This document shows, piece by piece, positions 10,103-17,880 of a stretch of 64,000 nucleotides of DNA (position 1 is the first letter of the stretch; the number at the start of each line of letters is the position of its first letter). The DNA comes from Rhodobacteraceae bacterium S2214 (GTDB lineage Bacteria > Pseudomonadota > Alphaproteobacteria > Rhodobacterales > Rhodobacteraceae). The notes beneath the pieces were generated by a model. It saw nothing but the letters and a program-made list of their open reading frames with translations, made no database searches and was not told the origin of the DNA. A program made the translations under genes and the position numbers. The DNA is taken from the NCBI GenBank assembly GCA_025141675.1, contig CP081161.1:1400001-1464000 (forward strand), written 5' to 3'.

Positions 10103-10858
10103 ATGGTCAGACACCTCCCATTGCTTCTGTGTGGTTTGCTTGGCGCATGTGCGGTTCCAATTGATCGCAGCGGCAACACGCCCGATACGATCGCCAAAAC
10201 GCCCGTAGAGGTCAGCGCACCTGATCCCGCGACCATTCCCGAAGGTTCCCGCGCATTTGCCCGCAATGCGGTCCGCAGTTTTATCGAAGTGATCGAAACC
10301 GTCGAACCGGTCGCCGAAGCCGAATGCCGCGCAAGAGCCCCGCAAGCCAACTGTGATTTCCGTATCGTTGTGGACGACCGTCCTAACCTGCCGCCCAATG
10401 CCTATCAGACGTTGGATGACAGCGGTCGACCGATTGTCGCCTTCACAATTCCGCTGATCGTCGAGGTCCGTAATCGCGATGAAATGGCTTTTATCCTTGC
10501 GCATGAAGCGGCCCATCACATCGAAGGGCATTTGATGCGGCAACGTCAGAACGCGACCGTGGGGGCTGCGGTCTTTGGACAGGTGGCAGGCTTGATCGGG
10601 GGGGCAAATCCGGATGCCGTGTTAGCAGCGCAAGAATTTGGTGCGGCCTTGGGGGCGCGGACCTATTCGAAAGACTTCGAACTCGAGGCCGACGCGCTAG
10701 GCACCATTATCACCGCAAAAGCAGGGTATAACCCGTTGCGCGGTGCTGACTTCTTTTTCCGTATCCCTGATCCGGGCAATTCGTTCTTGGGCACCCATCC
10801 GGCCAATGCTGATCGGGTCGCAATCGTACAGCGGACCGCCGCGCGGTTTGGTTTCTAG
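10103..10858 (+). CDS. M48-family metalloprotease, lipoprotein
   Basis: A 251-residue predicted periplasmic zinc protease. MVRHLPLLLCGLLGAC is a lipoprotein signal with Cys at residue 16, so the mature protein is probably anchored to a membrane. The M48 zinc motif HEAAHH starts near residue 134 (HEAAHHIEGH), and the downstream Glu ligand lies in FELEADALGT. The C-terminal FLGTHPANADRVAIV is typical of the LoiP/YggG and BepA-like branch, which handles outer-membrane protein quality control. The ATG at 10103 places the signal peptide at the N-terminus; an ATG at 10076 would add nine polar residues. The stop shares CTAG with the convergent downstream gene. Confidence 0.88.
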   Translation: MVRHLPLLLCGLLGACAVPIDRSGNTPDTIAKTPVEVSAPDPATIPEGSRAFARNAVRSFIEVIETVEPVAEAECRARAPQANCDFRIVVDDRPNLPPNAYQTLDDSGRPIVAFTIPLIVEVRNRDEMAFILAHEAAHHIEGHLMRQRQNATVGAAVFGQVAGLIGGANPDAVLAAQEFGAALGARTYSKDFELEADALGTIITAKAGYNPLRGADFFFRIPDPGNSFLGTHPANADRVAIVQRTAARFGF

Positions 10859-11151
10859 CTTTTGGATTGGTGGGCAAAAACGGGGTCAACGGGTTTGCGT
10901 AGGCGGATGATGATCGCGATGATGGAGATCACGATCCAAAAGATCTGGATCAACGCTGCGGCTAGGTTAAAGGCGCTCATGAGGCCGATCAGCACCATAG
11001 CGGCGGCCAATCCATTGATCATGAAATACAAGGCCTGATGGGACTGGATGCGTTGAACGGTCAAGAGCCCGTAATTCATCACGTATAAACCGAAGCCCGC
11101 GACGCCTATGGCGTCGAGAACTTCGGTTGGGATACTGCTAAAATACGTCAT
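10855..11151 (-). CDS. CBU_0592-like small membrane protein
   Basis: A 98-residue protein with three hydrophobic helices: VLDAIGVAGFGLYVMNYGLL, a middle LYFMINGLAAAMVLIGLMSAF, and AALIQIFWIVISIIAIIIRL. The overall pattern and GLYVMNYGLL near the start match the CBU_0592 family of proteobacterial inner-membrane proteins with unknown role, often found beside transporters. It ends with a short charged tail. The stop shares CTAG with the convergent M48 gene. The 178 bp upstream (11152-11329) contain only a small GTCAGG/CCTGAC hairpin at 11265-11280. Confidence 0.7.
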   Translation of the reverse strand: MTYFSSIPTEVLDAIGVAGFGLYVMNYGLLTVQRIQSHQALYFMINGLAAAMVLIGLMSAFNLAAALIQIFWIVISIIAIIIRLRKPVDPVFAHQSKS

Positions 11152-11329
11152 CGTTCTATGTGTCCTGTCAAAAAGAGCACCGTGAACAAGGAAGCAAATA
11201 GTCCTTTGGGAGGCCGTCCACGGTGCGGTATAAACACTGTAGAAACGGCCATCCTTGACGTCAGGTCAGGCAATCCTGACTTTCAGGGGAATGCAGGGTA
11301 AGGTTTCCCCGCCTTTTCGGAATGCGCTG

Positions 11330-11965
11330 TTAGATTGACGACATCGCACCGATCAAAATCGCGGCCCAGAAACAAGCTGACGCTGCCACGACAAACCCAT
11401 GCCAGATCGCTGTCGTGTACTTTTTCTTACTGATGTAGAACAGAACGCCGACCGTGTAGGTCAGCCCGCCCGCCGCGATCAGCGCGATGACAGAGCCGGG
11501 CAACACAGGCCAGATCGACCAGATCAGCCCGACGCTGAGCCAGCCCATCACCAGATAAAGCGCCGGACCATAACGACCGGGTGTCTGCCAGAAGAACAGT
11601 TTTAGCGTCATGCCGATCAGCCCCAGCAGCCAGACAATACCAAGGATCGTATAAGCAAATGGCGTACCGACCATGACGACCAAAGGCGTATAGGTGGCGG
11701 CAATCTTAAGATAGATCGCGGCGTGATCAATCCGGCGCAGGATCGGGCGGATCGTGGGCCACGGCGTCATATGGTAAAATGCAGACGCGGCAAACGTCGT
11801 GATCAGCCCAACGCCATAAACCGCCAACGCGGTCATCTGCCACGCCGATACATCGCCCGCCGTCCAAACCATCAACAGGATCGTTCCGGTCAACGCGCCG
11901 ATCACGCCAATTGCGTGCATGCTGCCGTCGGCAATACGTTCTGATTTCGCGTAGGTAGGGTACAT
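11330..11965 (-). CDS. Hemolysin III (PAQR-family) membrane protein
   Basis: A 211-residue seven-helix membrane protein of the HlyIII/YqfA (PAQR) family. Family hallmarks are ERIADGSMHAIGVIGAL at the N-terminus (conserved Ser and His), FAASAFYHMTPWP in the second third, RRIDHAAIYLKIAATYTPL with its Asp-His pair, and a final AIWHGFVVAASACFW His. These residues form the putative metal site of PAQR hydrolases. The hemolysin name is historical; a lipid-hydrolase role is inferred from the eukaryotic relatives. The start at 11965 is chosen because AAGAGG precedes it; an upstream extension encodes unrelated basic sequence. Confidence 0.9.
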   Translation of the reverse strand: MYPTYAKSERIADGSMHAIGVIGALTGTILLMVWTAGDVSAWQMTALAVYGVGLITTFAASAFYHMTPWPTIRPILRRIDHAAIYLKIAATYTPLVVMVGTPFAYTILGIVWLLGLIGMTLKLFFWQTPGRYGPALYLVMGWLSVGLIWSIWPVLPGSVIALIAAGGLTYTVGVLFYISKKKYTTAIWHGFVVAASACFWAAILIGAMSSI

Positions 11966-12027
11966 CTGGGCCTCTTTATCGTTTGGCGGCAGGGTGCGAC
12001 CCGCGAGGCACTGGGTCAATCGTTCCC

Positions 12028-12396
12028 TTAGGTCACAGCCTTGCGTTGGCGGCGCTTGTGCCAGCCATAGATCAGCGGGGCAACCACACGATCGTACAGA
12101 AACACGGTCGCGGGCCGGACGACGGGCCATGAGCACAGTGTCGCAAGCCACCCATAACGAGGCAAATCCCGCCACAGCAAGATGAACGCATCCATACCAA
12201 CATAAATCTGACCATCGCGGCGCACATGAATGCGCTTTGCTGCATCATCCGGATCAATGCCCCAATCGGCGGCGTTGTCCTTCAGCGGTTGGAACGTCAT
12301 CGGTAGATCGTCGCGATCCGCGATTTTAGCGTAATGGTCCATCTCGAACGAACAAACGGGACATTCGCCATTATATAATACGTCGGTCTTTGTCAT
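12028..12396 (-). CDS. Thiol-disulfide oxidoreductase DCC-family protein (DUF393)
   Basis: A 122-residue protein starting MTKTDVLYNGECPVCSFEM, the signature of DUF393 in which the D-x-x-C motif is here E-C-P-V-C. Members resemble thioredoxins and are thought to handle dithiols, but no substrate is established. The remainder, with RIHVRRDGQIYVGMDAF and a C-terminal LYDRVVAPLIYGWHKRR, matches the family length of about 120-140. The ATG at 12396 is used because the family begins just before the YNG motif. It is divergent from the IMPACT-family gene, 57 bp away. Confidence 0.88.
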   Translation of the reverse strand: MTKTDVLYNGECPVCSFEMDHYAKIADRDDLPMTFQPLKDNAADWGIDPDDAAKRIHVRRDGQIYVGMDAFILLWRDLPRYGWLATLCSWPVVRPATVFLYDRVVAPLIYGWHKRRQRKAVT

Positions 12397-12453
12397 AAGA
12401 CACAGATACCGTCTGGGCAGCACCGGACAAGGGGGTGCGTCATTAAGACTATC

Positions 12454-12795
12454 ATGAATGCGTTAACAGACCGTGGATCGAAATACGCGGTGTCTGGCGG
12501 ACCTGTGACGACGCAGGACGACGCCAAGGCCTTTGTTAAGCAGCTGTGCCGCAACAAGAAATTCGCCAAGGCCACGCATAACACTTGGGCGGTGATCCTG
12601 CCGGACGGGACGCCGATCAAGAACGACGACGGCGAAAGCGGGGCGGGGATCGTGATCTTGCGGATGCTCGAACGCGAAGACCTGACGGGCCATATCATCG
12701 TTGTCACCCGCTGGTTCGGGGGCACAAAGCTGGGCGGAGATCGGTTCCGCCGTGTCCAAGATGCGGTCCGCGTCTATCTGGACGATTTGGCCTAA
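12454..12795 (+). CDS. IMPACT/YigZ N-terminal domain protein (UPF0029)
   Basis: A 113-residue protein equal to the N-terminal domain of the YigZ/IMPACT family. Recognisable segments are SKYAVSGGPVTTQDDAKAFVKQL, ATHNTWAVILPDG, DDGESGAGIVILRML and the conserved VVTRWFGGTKLGGDRF near the C-terminus. Full-length YigZ is about 200 residues and carries a second DUF1949 domain, which is absent here, so this is the short form. Family members are connected to translation in eukaryotes (GCN2 regulation), but the bacterial role is not defined. It stands alone as a transcription unit. Confidence 0.85.
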   Translation: MNALTDRGSKYAVSGGPVTTQDDAKAFVKQLCRNKKFAKATHNTWAVILPDGTPIKNDDGESGAGIVILRMLEREDLTGHIIVVTRWFGGTKLGGDRFRRVQDAVRVYLDDLA

Positions 12796-12810
12796 AACCA
12801 ATTGTGATTT

Positions 12811-12843
12811 GCGTGCACAAGGCGTGCACAACCCGTGCACTGC
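12811..12843. repeat. Three 11-bp direct repeats with GTGCAC cores
   Basis: GTGCAC occurs at 12813, 12824 and 12835, an exact 11-bp period close to one helical turn. Each unit is SCGTGCACWRS-like. The array lies about 100 bp upstream of the DUF6455 gene and just after the IMPACT-family stop, so it may be a cooperative operator. Confidence 0.65.
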
Positions 12844-12940
12844 GGTGTCGGGGTTGGCGGCGTTTGGGCGCGTCATTTGATCTAGCGCAAAGCGCAGCGT
12901 TTTCCGGCAGGGCAGGCTGACCCCACCAAAGGAGAACGCG

Positions 12941-13213
12941 ATGGATACCAAACCAAACCTGAAACCCTTGGGCGCGGCCCGGGATCATTACTGGAAAGTG
13001 ACCGATATGGCTGCCGCCGTGGGGGTGTCGTTAGCAGATGCTTGGGACAAGGGGGAGCTTTCGACAGCCGACCACGCAGCCATGATCAATCGGTGCCGCG
13101 GATGTACTGGCGTCGCGGCCTGCGGACGTTTGTTGGAGGACAAACCCACGCTCGACGCGGCGCCAAGCTATTGCGAGAATAAGGATGTGTTTGCGGGGTT
13201 GAAGGGTCGGTGA
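12941..13213 (+). CDS. DUF6455 family protein
   Basis: A 90-residue soluble protein with a conserved cysteine cluster, NRCRGCTGVAACGRLL followed by SYCEN, the mark of DUF6455. The four cysteines could bind a metal or an Fe-S centre, but no function is known. A strong AAAGGAG ribosome-binding site precedes the ATG at 12941. The upstream region is unusual: it holds the GTGCAC array (12811-12843) and a degenerate FNR-like site, TTGAT-CTAG-CGCAA, at 12887-12900, which hints at redox or oxygen control. Confidence 0.82.
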   Translation: MDTKPNLKPLGAARDHYWKVTDMAAAVGVSLADAWDKGELSTADHAAMINRCRGCTGVAACGRLLEDKPTLDAAPSYCENKDVFAGLKGR

Positions 13214-13250
13214 AAATTAGAAATTGATTAGCTTTTGAATTGGGCTGCAG

Positions 13251-14252
13251 TCACGAGTTTCCTTGTGTCTCATCCTTGGTAGTATACGTCACAAAATTCA
13301 TGACCTGTCGCATCGCTAAATCCCCGCGAGGTGAAAACTGATGACCTGCTTTCCCCTCTTTGTCGAAAAAGAATTGCATTATGTCTTCATCACCGGCGAA
13401 ACTGTCGCTCGAAAGTGGCGTTTCGGCATTGGGGTTGTGGAAAACGCGCAATCCGTCGGCTAACGTTTCGTAGTATGTTCCAGATGGTTCATGTATTTGT
13501 ATCGGGGTAGTCAAATTTTTGATACGCGTAGCCCTGAAGATGCTTGAGCCCGACTTGTCTCTAAGAGCTCTCGCTTTGCCTGTAGTTGCAGTACTGCTGT
13601 ATATGACGGCACTGACGGTTTTGAATTCGTCTTTCTTGAACAATCCGAGATCAATGCTTGCACCGTTTCTTTTTGTAAGCTGCATCTCATTGTCGTCATC
13701 ATACAAAAGCTTTTGTAGAGCAACGTCACCAAGTTGAAAGAAATCTTGCGTCGAGTAATTTCCAATCGCGATGATGAATGCCTTATCGCTGCACTGAGAA
13801 AGCTCGCGATAGCTCCTCAAGTACTTTTCGTGCTTCGAATGGACGCTATTTGACAACCGTTCAATAGATATCGCTTGCTGGACTTTGACATCCGCCTCGG
13901 CAACTCCTTCAAATGTCTTCTGCCACTCCGGAAGATCCCCCAAAGCTGCGTTCGCTGTGACGGCTTCAACGACAAAGTCAGTTCCTTTGAAGCAAAAATC
14001 AGGGGCGTTGTGTTCAAAGTCTACGTCATATCCCAACGTTTTAAAGATCGCGAAAAGGTAGAGTTCCCAAAACGAGGAGTTGAAGGTGGTTTGAAACTCT
14101 TTTCGAAACTTATCGTTTCCATCCCTATCAATGAAGCCTTCTGCCCAGACTAGAATTTCTTCGACGATGATCCGTCGGTCAGCTTGTTTCAAAGCTATAA
14201 AATTGGGGTGTTGCTGCTCTAGATCAACAACATCCTCGAAAAGGTTTCTCAT
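13251..14252 (-). CDS. Hypothetical protein, possible PD-(D/E)XK nuclease fold
   Basis: A 333-residue soluble protein of unknown function. Around residues 50-90 a helix ([19 protein letters not shown]) is followed by [18 protein letters not shown] Glu-containing helix, then P-D, then V-E-A on the next strand resembles the PD-(D/E)XK core, but the expected Lys is a Val, so catalysis is uncertain. Base composition is noticeably AT-richer than in the neighbours and codon use differs, suggesting acquisition. The ATG at 14252 forms ATGA with the rimO stop, so it is translated as the last gene of the rimO unit; an earlier start at 14267 would overlap rimO by 19 bp. Confidence 0.7.
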   Translation of the reverse strand: MRNLFEDVVDLEQQHPNFIALKQADRRIIVEEILVWAEGFIDRDGNDKFRKEFQTTFNSSFWELYLFAIFKTLGYDVDFEHNAPDFCFKGTDFVVEAVTANAALGDLPEWQKTFEGVAEADVKVQQAISIERLSNSVHSKHEKYLRSYRELSQCSDKAFIIAIGNYSTQDFFQLGDVALQKLLYDDDNEMQLTKRNGASIDLGLFKKDEFKTVSAVIYSSTATTGKARALRDKSGSSIFRATRIKNLTTPIQIHEPSGTYYETLADGLRVFHNPNAETPLSSDSFAGDEDIMQFFFDKEGKAGHQFSPRGDLAMRQVMNFVTYTTKDETQGNS

Positions 14253-15637
14253 TTCAAACTCCCCCACAAGTCATACTCCCCAGCTTCTTCAGCTTCAACG
14301 CGAACGACGTCTCCAACCGAAAGCCCTTCAAACCCTTCGTCGATGAACAGGTTCCCGTCGATCTCTGGCGCGTCGGCCCATGTGCGGCAGGTGGCGGCTT
14401 CATCGTCGATCTCGTCGACGATAACCTCTAGCGTCCGCCCGACTTTTGCTTCCAGCTTCGCCGCTGAAATCGCTTGTGCTTTGGCCATGAAACGGTCCCA
14501 GCGGTCTTGCTTTACCGCTGCATCAACGTGGTCGGGCAGGGCGGCTGATCTTGCCCCTGCGACGTTTTCGTATTGGAAGCAGCCCACACGGTCCAGTTGT
14601 GCTTCGTCCAGCCAATCGAGCAGGTGTTGGAATTCGGCTTCGGTTTCACCGGGGTAGCCGACGATGAAGGTCGACCGCAGGGTGATGTCGGGGCATTGGG
14701 CGCGCCAAGCTGCGATTTCGTCAAGCGTTTTCGCCCCCGCCGCAGGCCGCGCCATGCGCCGCAGCACGTCGGGGTGGCTGTGTTGGAACGGGATGTCGAG
14801 GTAGGGCAGAACGCCATTCGACGGGTCCGCCATGACCGGAATCAGGTCGCGCACATGCGGGTAGGGGTAGACGTAATGCAGCCGCACCCACGCTCCGAGC
14901 GTCCCTAATTCCCGTGTCAAATCAAGGATATGGCTGCGCACATCGTGATCTTTCCACGGGTTTACGTCGTATTTACGATCCAGCCCGTAAGCTGAGGTAT
15001 CCTGAGAAATCACGAGGAGTTCTTTGACACCGGCATCGACCAGTTTTTCCGCCTCGCGCAGCACCGCGTGGGCGGGCCGTGACGCGAGTTTTCCGCGCAT
15101 GTCCGGAATGATGCAGAACTTACATTTATGGTTACAGCCCTCTGAAATCTTGAGGTAGCTGTAGTGGCGCGGCGTCAGGGACACGCCGGACGCAGGCAGC
15201 AGGTCGATAAACGGATCGGGCGCGGGCGGCACGTTGGCATGCACAGCGTCGAGCACCTGTTCGTATTGATGCGGCCCCGTGACGGCGAGGATTTGCGGAT
15301 GATGTTCGCGGATGTAGTCCGGTTCGGCGCCCAAGCAGCCCGTCACGATGACCTTGCCGTTTTCCTGTAGGGCCTCGCCAATGGCATCGAGGCTTTCCGC
15401 CTTTGCGCTGTCGAGAAACCCGCAGGTGTTCACGATCACCGCTTCGGCGCCTGCGTAATCAGGTGAGATCGCGTATCCTTCAGCCCGCAATCGCGTGAGG
15501 ATACGTTCGCTATCGACCAAGGCTTTTGGACAGCCCAGCGACACCATACCGATGGTCGGCTGATCAGGGCGCTTTGGCTCTGTGAAGGTGGCTTTCGGGG
15601 CAAGGTCGGGGCGAAGATTTGGCGGATTCTGGGACAT
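14249..15637 (-). CDS. rimO: Ribosomal protein S12 methylthiotransferase
   Basis: Adds a methylthio group to the conserved Asp of ribosomal protein S12, using two 4Fe-4S clusters and S-adenosylmethionine. The 462-residue protein has the N-terminal UPF0004 domain ([16 protein letters not shown] with Cys, and [13 protein letters not shown]), the radical-SAM motif CNHKCKFC within [12 protein letters not shown], and a C-terminal TRAM domain ([15 protein letters not shown] to the end). RimO rather than MiaB is indicated by the LVDSE and [14 protein letters not shown] segments. It is followed, with a 4-bp overlap, by the AT-richer nuclease-like gene. Confidence 0.97.
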   Translation of the reverse strand: MSQNPPNLRPDLAPKATFTEPKRPDQPTIGMVSLGCPKALVDSERILTRLRAEGYAISPDYAGAEAVIVNTCGFLDSAKAESLDAIGEALQENGKVIVTGCLGAEPDYIREHHPQILAVTGPHQYEQVLDAVHANVPPAPDPFIDLLPASGVSLTPRHYSYLKISEGCNHKCKFCIIPDMRGKLASRPAHAVLREAEKLVDAGVKELLVISQDTSAYGLDRKYDVNPWKDHDVRSHILDLTRELGTLGAWVRLHYVYPYPHVRDLIPVMADPSNGVLPYLDIPFQHSHPDVLRRMARPAAGAKTLDEIAAWRAQCPDITLRSTFIVGYPGETEAEFQHLLDWLDEAQLDRVGCFQYENVAGARSAALPDHVDAAVKQDRWDRFMAKAQAISAAKLEAKVGRTLEVIVDEIDDEAATCRTWADAPEIDGNLFIDEGFEGLSVGDVVRVEAEEAGEYDLWGSLK

Positions 15638-15770
15638 TTGGCGGGTTTAGCCGATGTGTGGGGCGTTGGGAATGGAAAGATATCGCGTGGGCCGCGAGGG
15701 CTTGATCGGGCACTCTTTTTTGTAATAGGTATCCCTCAGCGACGGTTGTAATCTATGGAGCGGTGTACGC

Positions 15771-16571
15771 ATGCTAAAAGGAATTTGTAGGGGGCTTGTT
15801 GGCTTCGTCTTTATGTCTGCTTGTGGTGGATCAGGCGGACCGGCCATCCAAAATGTCGAAACGCCCGACCTACCGGTGGATGAGGTAACTGAAGAGATCC
15901 TCGCGTTCGATGAAGAACAAGGCAATGTCGATGATGGTGCGCCGACCGAACCGACGGTACCAGTTGTTGAACAGCCAATCATTGTCGAGACGCCTTCATT
16001 TCAGGCGTTGGATGAACTGCAGAACAACGCATCTGATGTTGCTTTAGCGCTTCGCAATGGTGACTTTTCGGGCCCGGAATTGACGAACATGGACGCGCCA
16101 GTTGGCCGCGCTTTTTATCACGGAATAATGACAATTCGACGTGCTGACGGCTATACTGGGCCAACGTCTAATGATTTCGTTTCAGGCCAATTTAACCTGA
16201 CTGTCCCATTCAACGGCGATGACATGAGTGGCATAGCGAGATCGTTTGTCTATTTCCCTGAAGGGGCCACCATTTTGGGCGATACCGCTGGGGCACGTTC
16301 TGTCTTGGGCTCAGTTTCAATGACGGGCAACGTGAATGATACAGGGGTCAACCCGTCCGCACCGATTGGTGCCAGCCTTAGCTTAAACGGTTCGGTGGTC
16401 TTTCCCGATGCGCCGGATGACATGCAAAATACATTCGTTTCTGTCCGAGGGCCGAATGACGTATCATTTGTCGAGGGCGGAATCGCGTTCGGTGGTCGGG
16501 TGGACGGTAACCTCGCAGATCGGTCATCGCTGCCAACACTTGTCGTCGGCGCAATTGGGGTGACGAACTAA
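15771..16571 (+). CDS. Predicted lipoprotein, transferrin-binding-protein-like beta domain
   Basis: A 266-residue secreted protein. The N-terminus GLVGFVFMSACGG is a lipobox with Cys18, so it is probably a lipoprotein. An acidic, proline-rich linker follows (about residues 30-70), then a C-terminal region of short strands with FNGDDMSGIARSF, FVEGGIAFGGRVDG and VVGAIGVTN. Glycine-rich ends of the GGxFGG type are seen in TbpB-like barrel domains, so a beta-barrel surface lipoprotein is a fair guess. It stands alone between rimO (divergent) and ppk2, and has no recognisable partner. Confidence 0.65.
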   Translation: MLKGICRGLVGFVFMSACGGSGGPAIQNVETPDLPVDEVTEEILAFDEEQGNVDDGAPTEPTVPVVEQPIIVETPSFQALDELQNNASDVALALRNGDFSGPELTNMDAPVGRAFYHGIMTIRRADGYTGPTSNDFVSGQFNLTVPFNGDDMSGIARSFVYFPEGATILGDTAGARSVLGSVSMTGNVNDTGVNPSAPIGASLSLNGSVVFPDAPDDMQNTFVSVRGPNDVSFVEGGIAFGGRVDGNLADRSSLPTLVVGAIGVTN

Positions 16572-16635
16572 GACCTCCCTGTCCCGACGGTGTGCGATGC
16601 CTGCGGCAATACGCTGGTATTATTGTTTGATCTTC

Positions 16636-16649
16636 TTGACGCAGGTCAA
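16636..16649. promoter_or_regulatory. FNR/FnrL-type palindromic box upstream of ppk2
   Basis: TTGAC-GCAG-GTCAA is a perfect palindrome that fits the FNR-family pattern TTGAY-N4-RTCAA. It lies 53 bp before the ppk2 start, a place where an activator could act. Confidence 0.5.
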
Positions 16650-16663
16650 AGCCGTGGCCGCTG

Positions 16664-16692
16664 CTCTTTGTTAGGTAGACCTTAACAAAGAG
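16664..16692 (+). promoter_or_regulatory. Hairpin or operator directly upstream of ppk2
   Basis: CTCTTTGTTA (16664-16673) and TAACAAAGAG (16683-16692) are perfect inverted repeats; two further G-C pairs can form inside around a TAGA loop. The right arm runs straight into the purine-rich AGGGGG ribosome-binding site, so in RNA the structure could hide it, or in DNA it could be an operator. Confidence 0.55.
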
Positions 16693-16701
16693 GGGGCCGC
16701 G

Positions 16702-17556
16702 ATGGTGGATGATCAAGAGACGACGCTGGGCGAGGATCGCAAGGTCCGGTCCCAACAGATAACTGGTTTTGAACAGGGCGAATATCCGTATGCGACGCGT
16801 TTGACGCGGCGTGCTTATGAAGCTGAGAAGGCTGCGTTGCAGGTCGAATTGTTGAAGGTGCAGCACTGGATCGAGGAGACGGATCAGAAGTTTGTTCTCT
16901 TGTTCGAGGGCCGTGATGCTGCTGGTAAGGGCGGCACGATTAAGCGGTTCACGGAACATCTGAACCCGCGACAGGCGCGTGTTGTTGCGCTGAACAAACC
17001 AACGGACAAAGAACGCGGGCAATGGTATTTCCAGCGTTATGTCAAACACTTGCCGACTGCCGGTGAAATGGTTTTGTATGATCGGTCGTGGTACAACCGC
17101 GCGGGCGTCGAGCGCGTCATGCAGTTTTGCGAGCCGAATGAATACCTCGAATTCATGCGTCAGACGCCCGAATTTGAACGGATGCTGACCCGCAGCGGGA
17201 TTAGGCTGTTCAAATATTGGTTCTCGGTCACGCAAGAAGAGCAGCGGCTGCGTTTTGCGTCACGCGAAACCGACCCGTTAAAGCAATGGAAATTGTCCCC
17301 GATTGATCGCGCCAGTTTGGATAAATGGGGCGCGTACACCGAAGCCAAGGAAGCGATGTTCTTTTACACCGACACCGCCGACGCGCCATGGACGGTGATC
17401 CGATCCAACGACAAAAAACGGGCGCGTTTGAACTGCATGCGTCACTTTCTATCCGTGTTGGATTATCCGGATAAGGATCTGAAGGTGGCCAAGGCACCTG
17501 ATCCCAAAATCGTTCACAACCCCGATGATGTGGTGCACAGCGCCCCGCATTTCTAG
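16702..17556 (+). CDS. ppk2: Polyphosphate kinase 2
   Basis: Transfers phosphate between polyphosphate and nucleotides (GDP or ADP), linking polyphosphate stores to nucleotide pools. The 284-residue protein has a single PPK2 domain: Walker A FEGRDAAGKGGTIKRF near residue 75, Walker B VLYDRSWYNRAG near 130, and the lid segment FRFASRETDPLKQWKLSP-type motif at about 190-205. The single-domain length fits class I. The start at 16702 follows AGGGGG. Regulation may involve the FNR-like box and the hairpin immediately upstream. A small YdcH-family gene follows 43 bp later, and may be co-transcribed. Confidence 0.95.
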   Translation: MVDDQETTLGEDRKVRSQQITGFEQGEYPYATRLTRRAYEAEKAALQVELLKVQHWIEETDQKFVLLFEGRDAAGKGGTIKRFTEHLNPRQARVVALNKPTDKERGQWYFQRYVKHLPTAGEMVLYDRSWYNRAGVERVMQFCEPNEYLEFMRQTPEFERMLTRSGIRLFKYWFSVTQEEQRLRFASRETDPLKQWKLSPIDRASLDKWGAYTEAKEAMFFYTDTADAPWTVIRSNDKKRARLNCMRHFLSVLDYPDKDLKVAKAPDPKIVHNPDDVVHSAPHF

Positions 17557-17599
17557 TGGAAGTTGAAAACAATAAATCTATCCAAAAGAGAGGCTTACA

Positions 17600-17836
17600 A
17601 TGTCACATACCCCACACGAACTCGCTGCGGACTTTCCTGAGTTTGCAGATAAAATTCACAGCCTGCGCGAAACGGATGCGCATTTTGTGAAGATGGCCGA
17701 TGCTTATCATCAGCTGAACCGCGACGTTCATCGTGCCGAAACCGATGTTGAACCAACGTCGGATGATCACCTTGCGCAGATGCGGAAAGAACGCATTGCA
17801 TTGAAGGACGATCTGTTTGCGTATCTGAAGAAATAG
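17600..17836 (+). CDS. YdcH family protein (DUF465)
   Basis: A 78-residue helical protein typical of YdcH/DUF465: FADKIHSLRETDAHFVKMADAY followed by LNRDVHRAE and MRKERIALKDDLFAYLKK. Family members form helical hairpins with unknown role, often near stress or polyphosphate-related genes. GAGAGG precedes the ATG at 17600. It shares orientation with ppk2 and is followed by a perfect hairpin terminator, making it the probable last gene of a two-gene unit. Confidence 0.88.
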   Translation: MSHTPHELAADFPEFADKIHSLRETDAHFVKMADAYHQLNRDVHRAETDVEPTSDDHLAQMRKERIALKDDLFAYLKK

Positions 17837-17843
17837 TTGGTGG

Positions 17844-17880
17844 GGCTTGGCCTGAAACGTCTGGCCAAGCCGCCGCTTTT
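17844..17880 (+). terminator. Terminator after the YdcH gene
   Basis: GGCTTGGCC (17844-17852) pairs perfectly with GGCCAAGCC (17863-17871) across a 10-nt loop. GCCGCTTTT follows. The T-run touches the stop codon of the convergent SDR gene. Confidence 0.65.

Noticed and set aside
11265..11280. GTCAGG-CAAT-CCTGAC hairpin after the CBU_0592 gene start
   Set aside because: Short stem with no T-run and no nearby gene end in the matching direction; not called a terminator.
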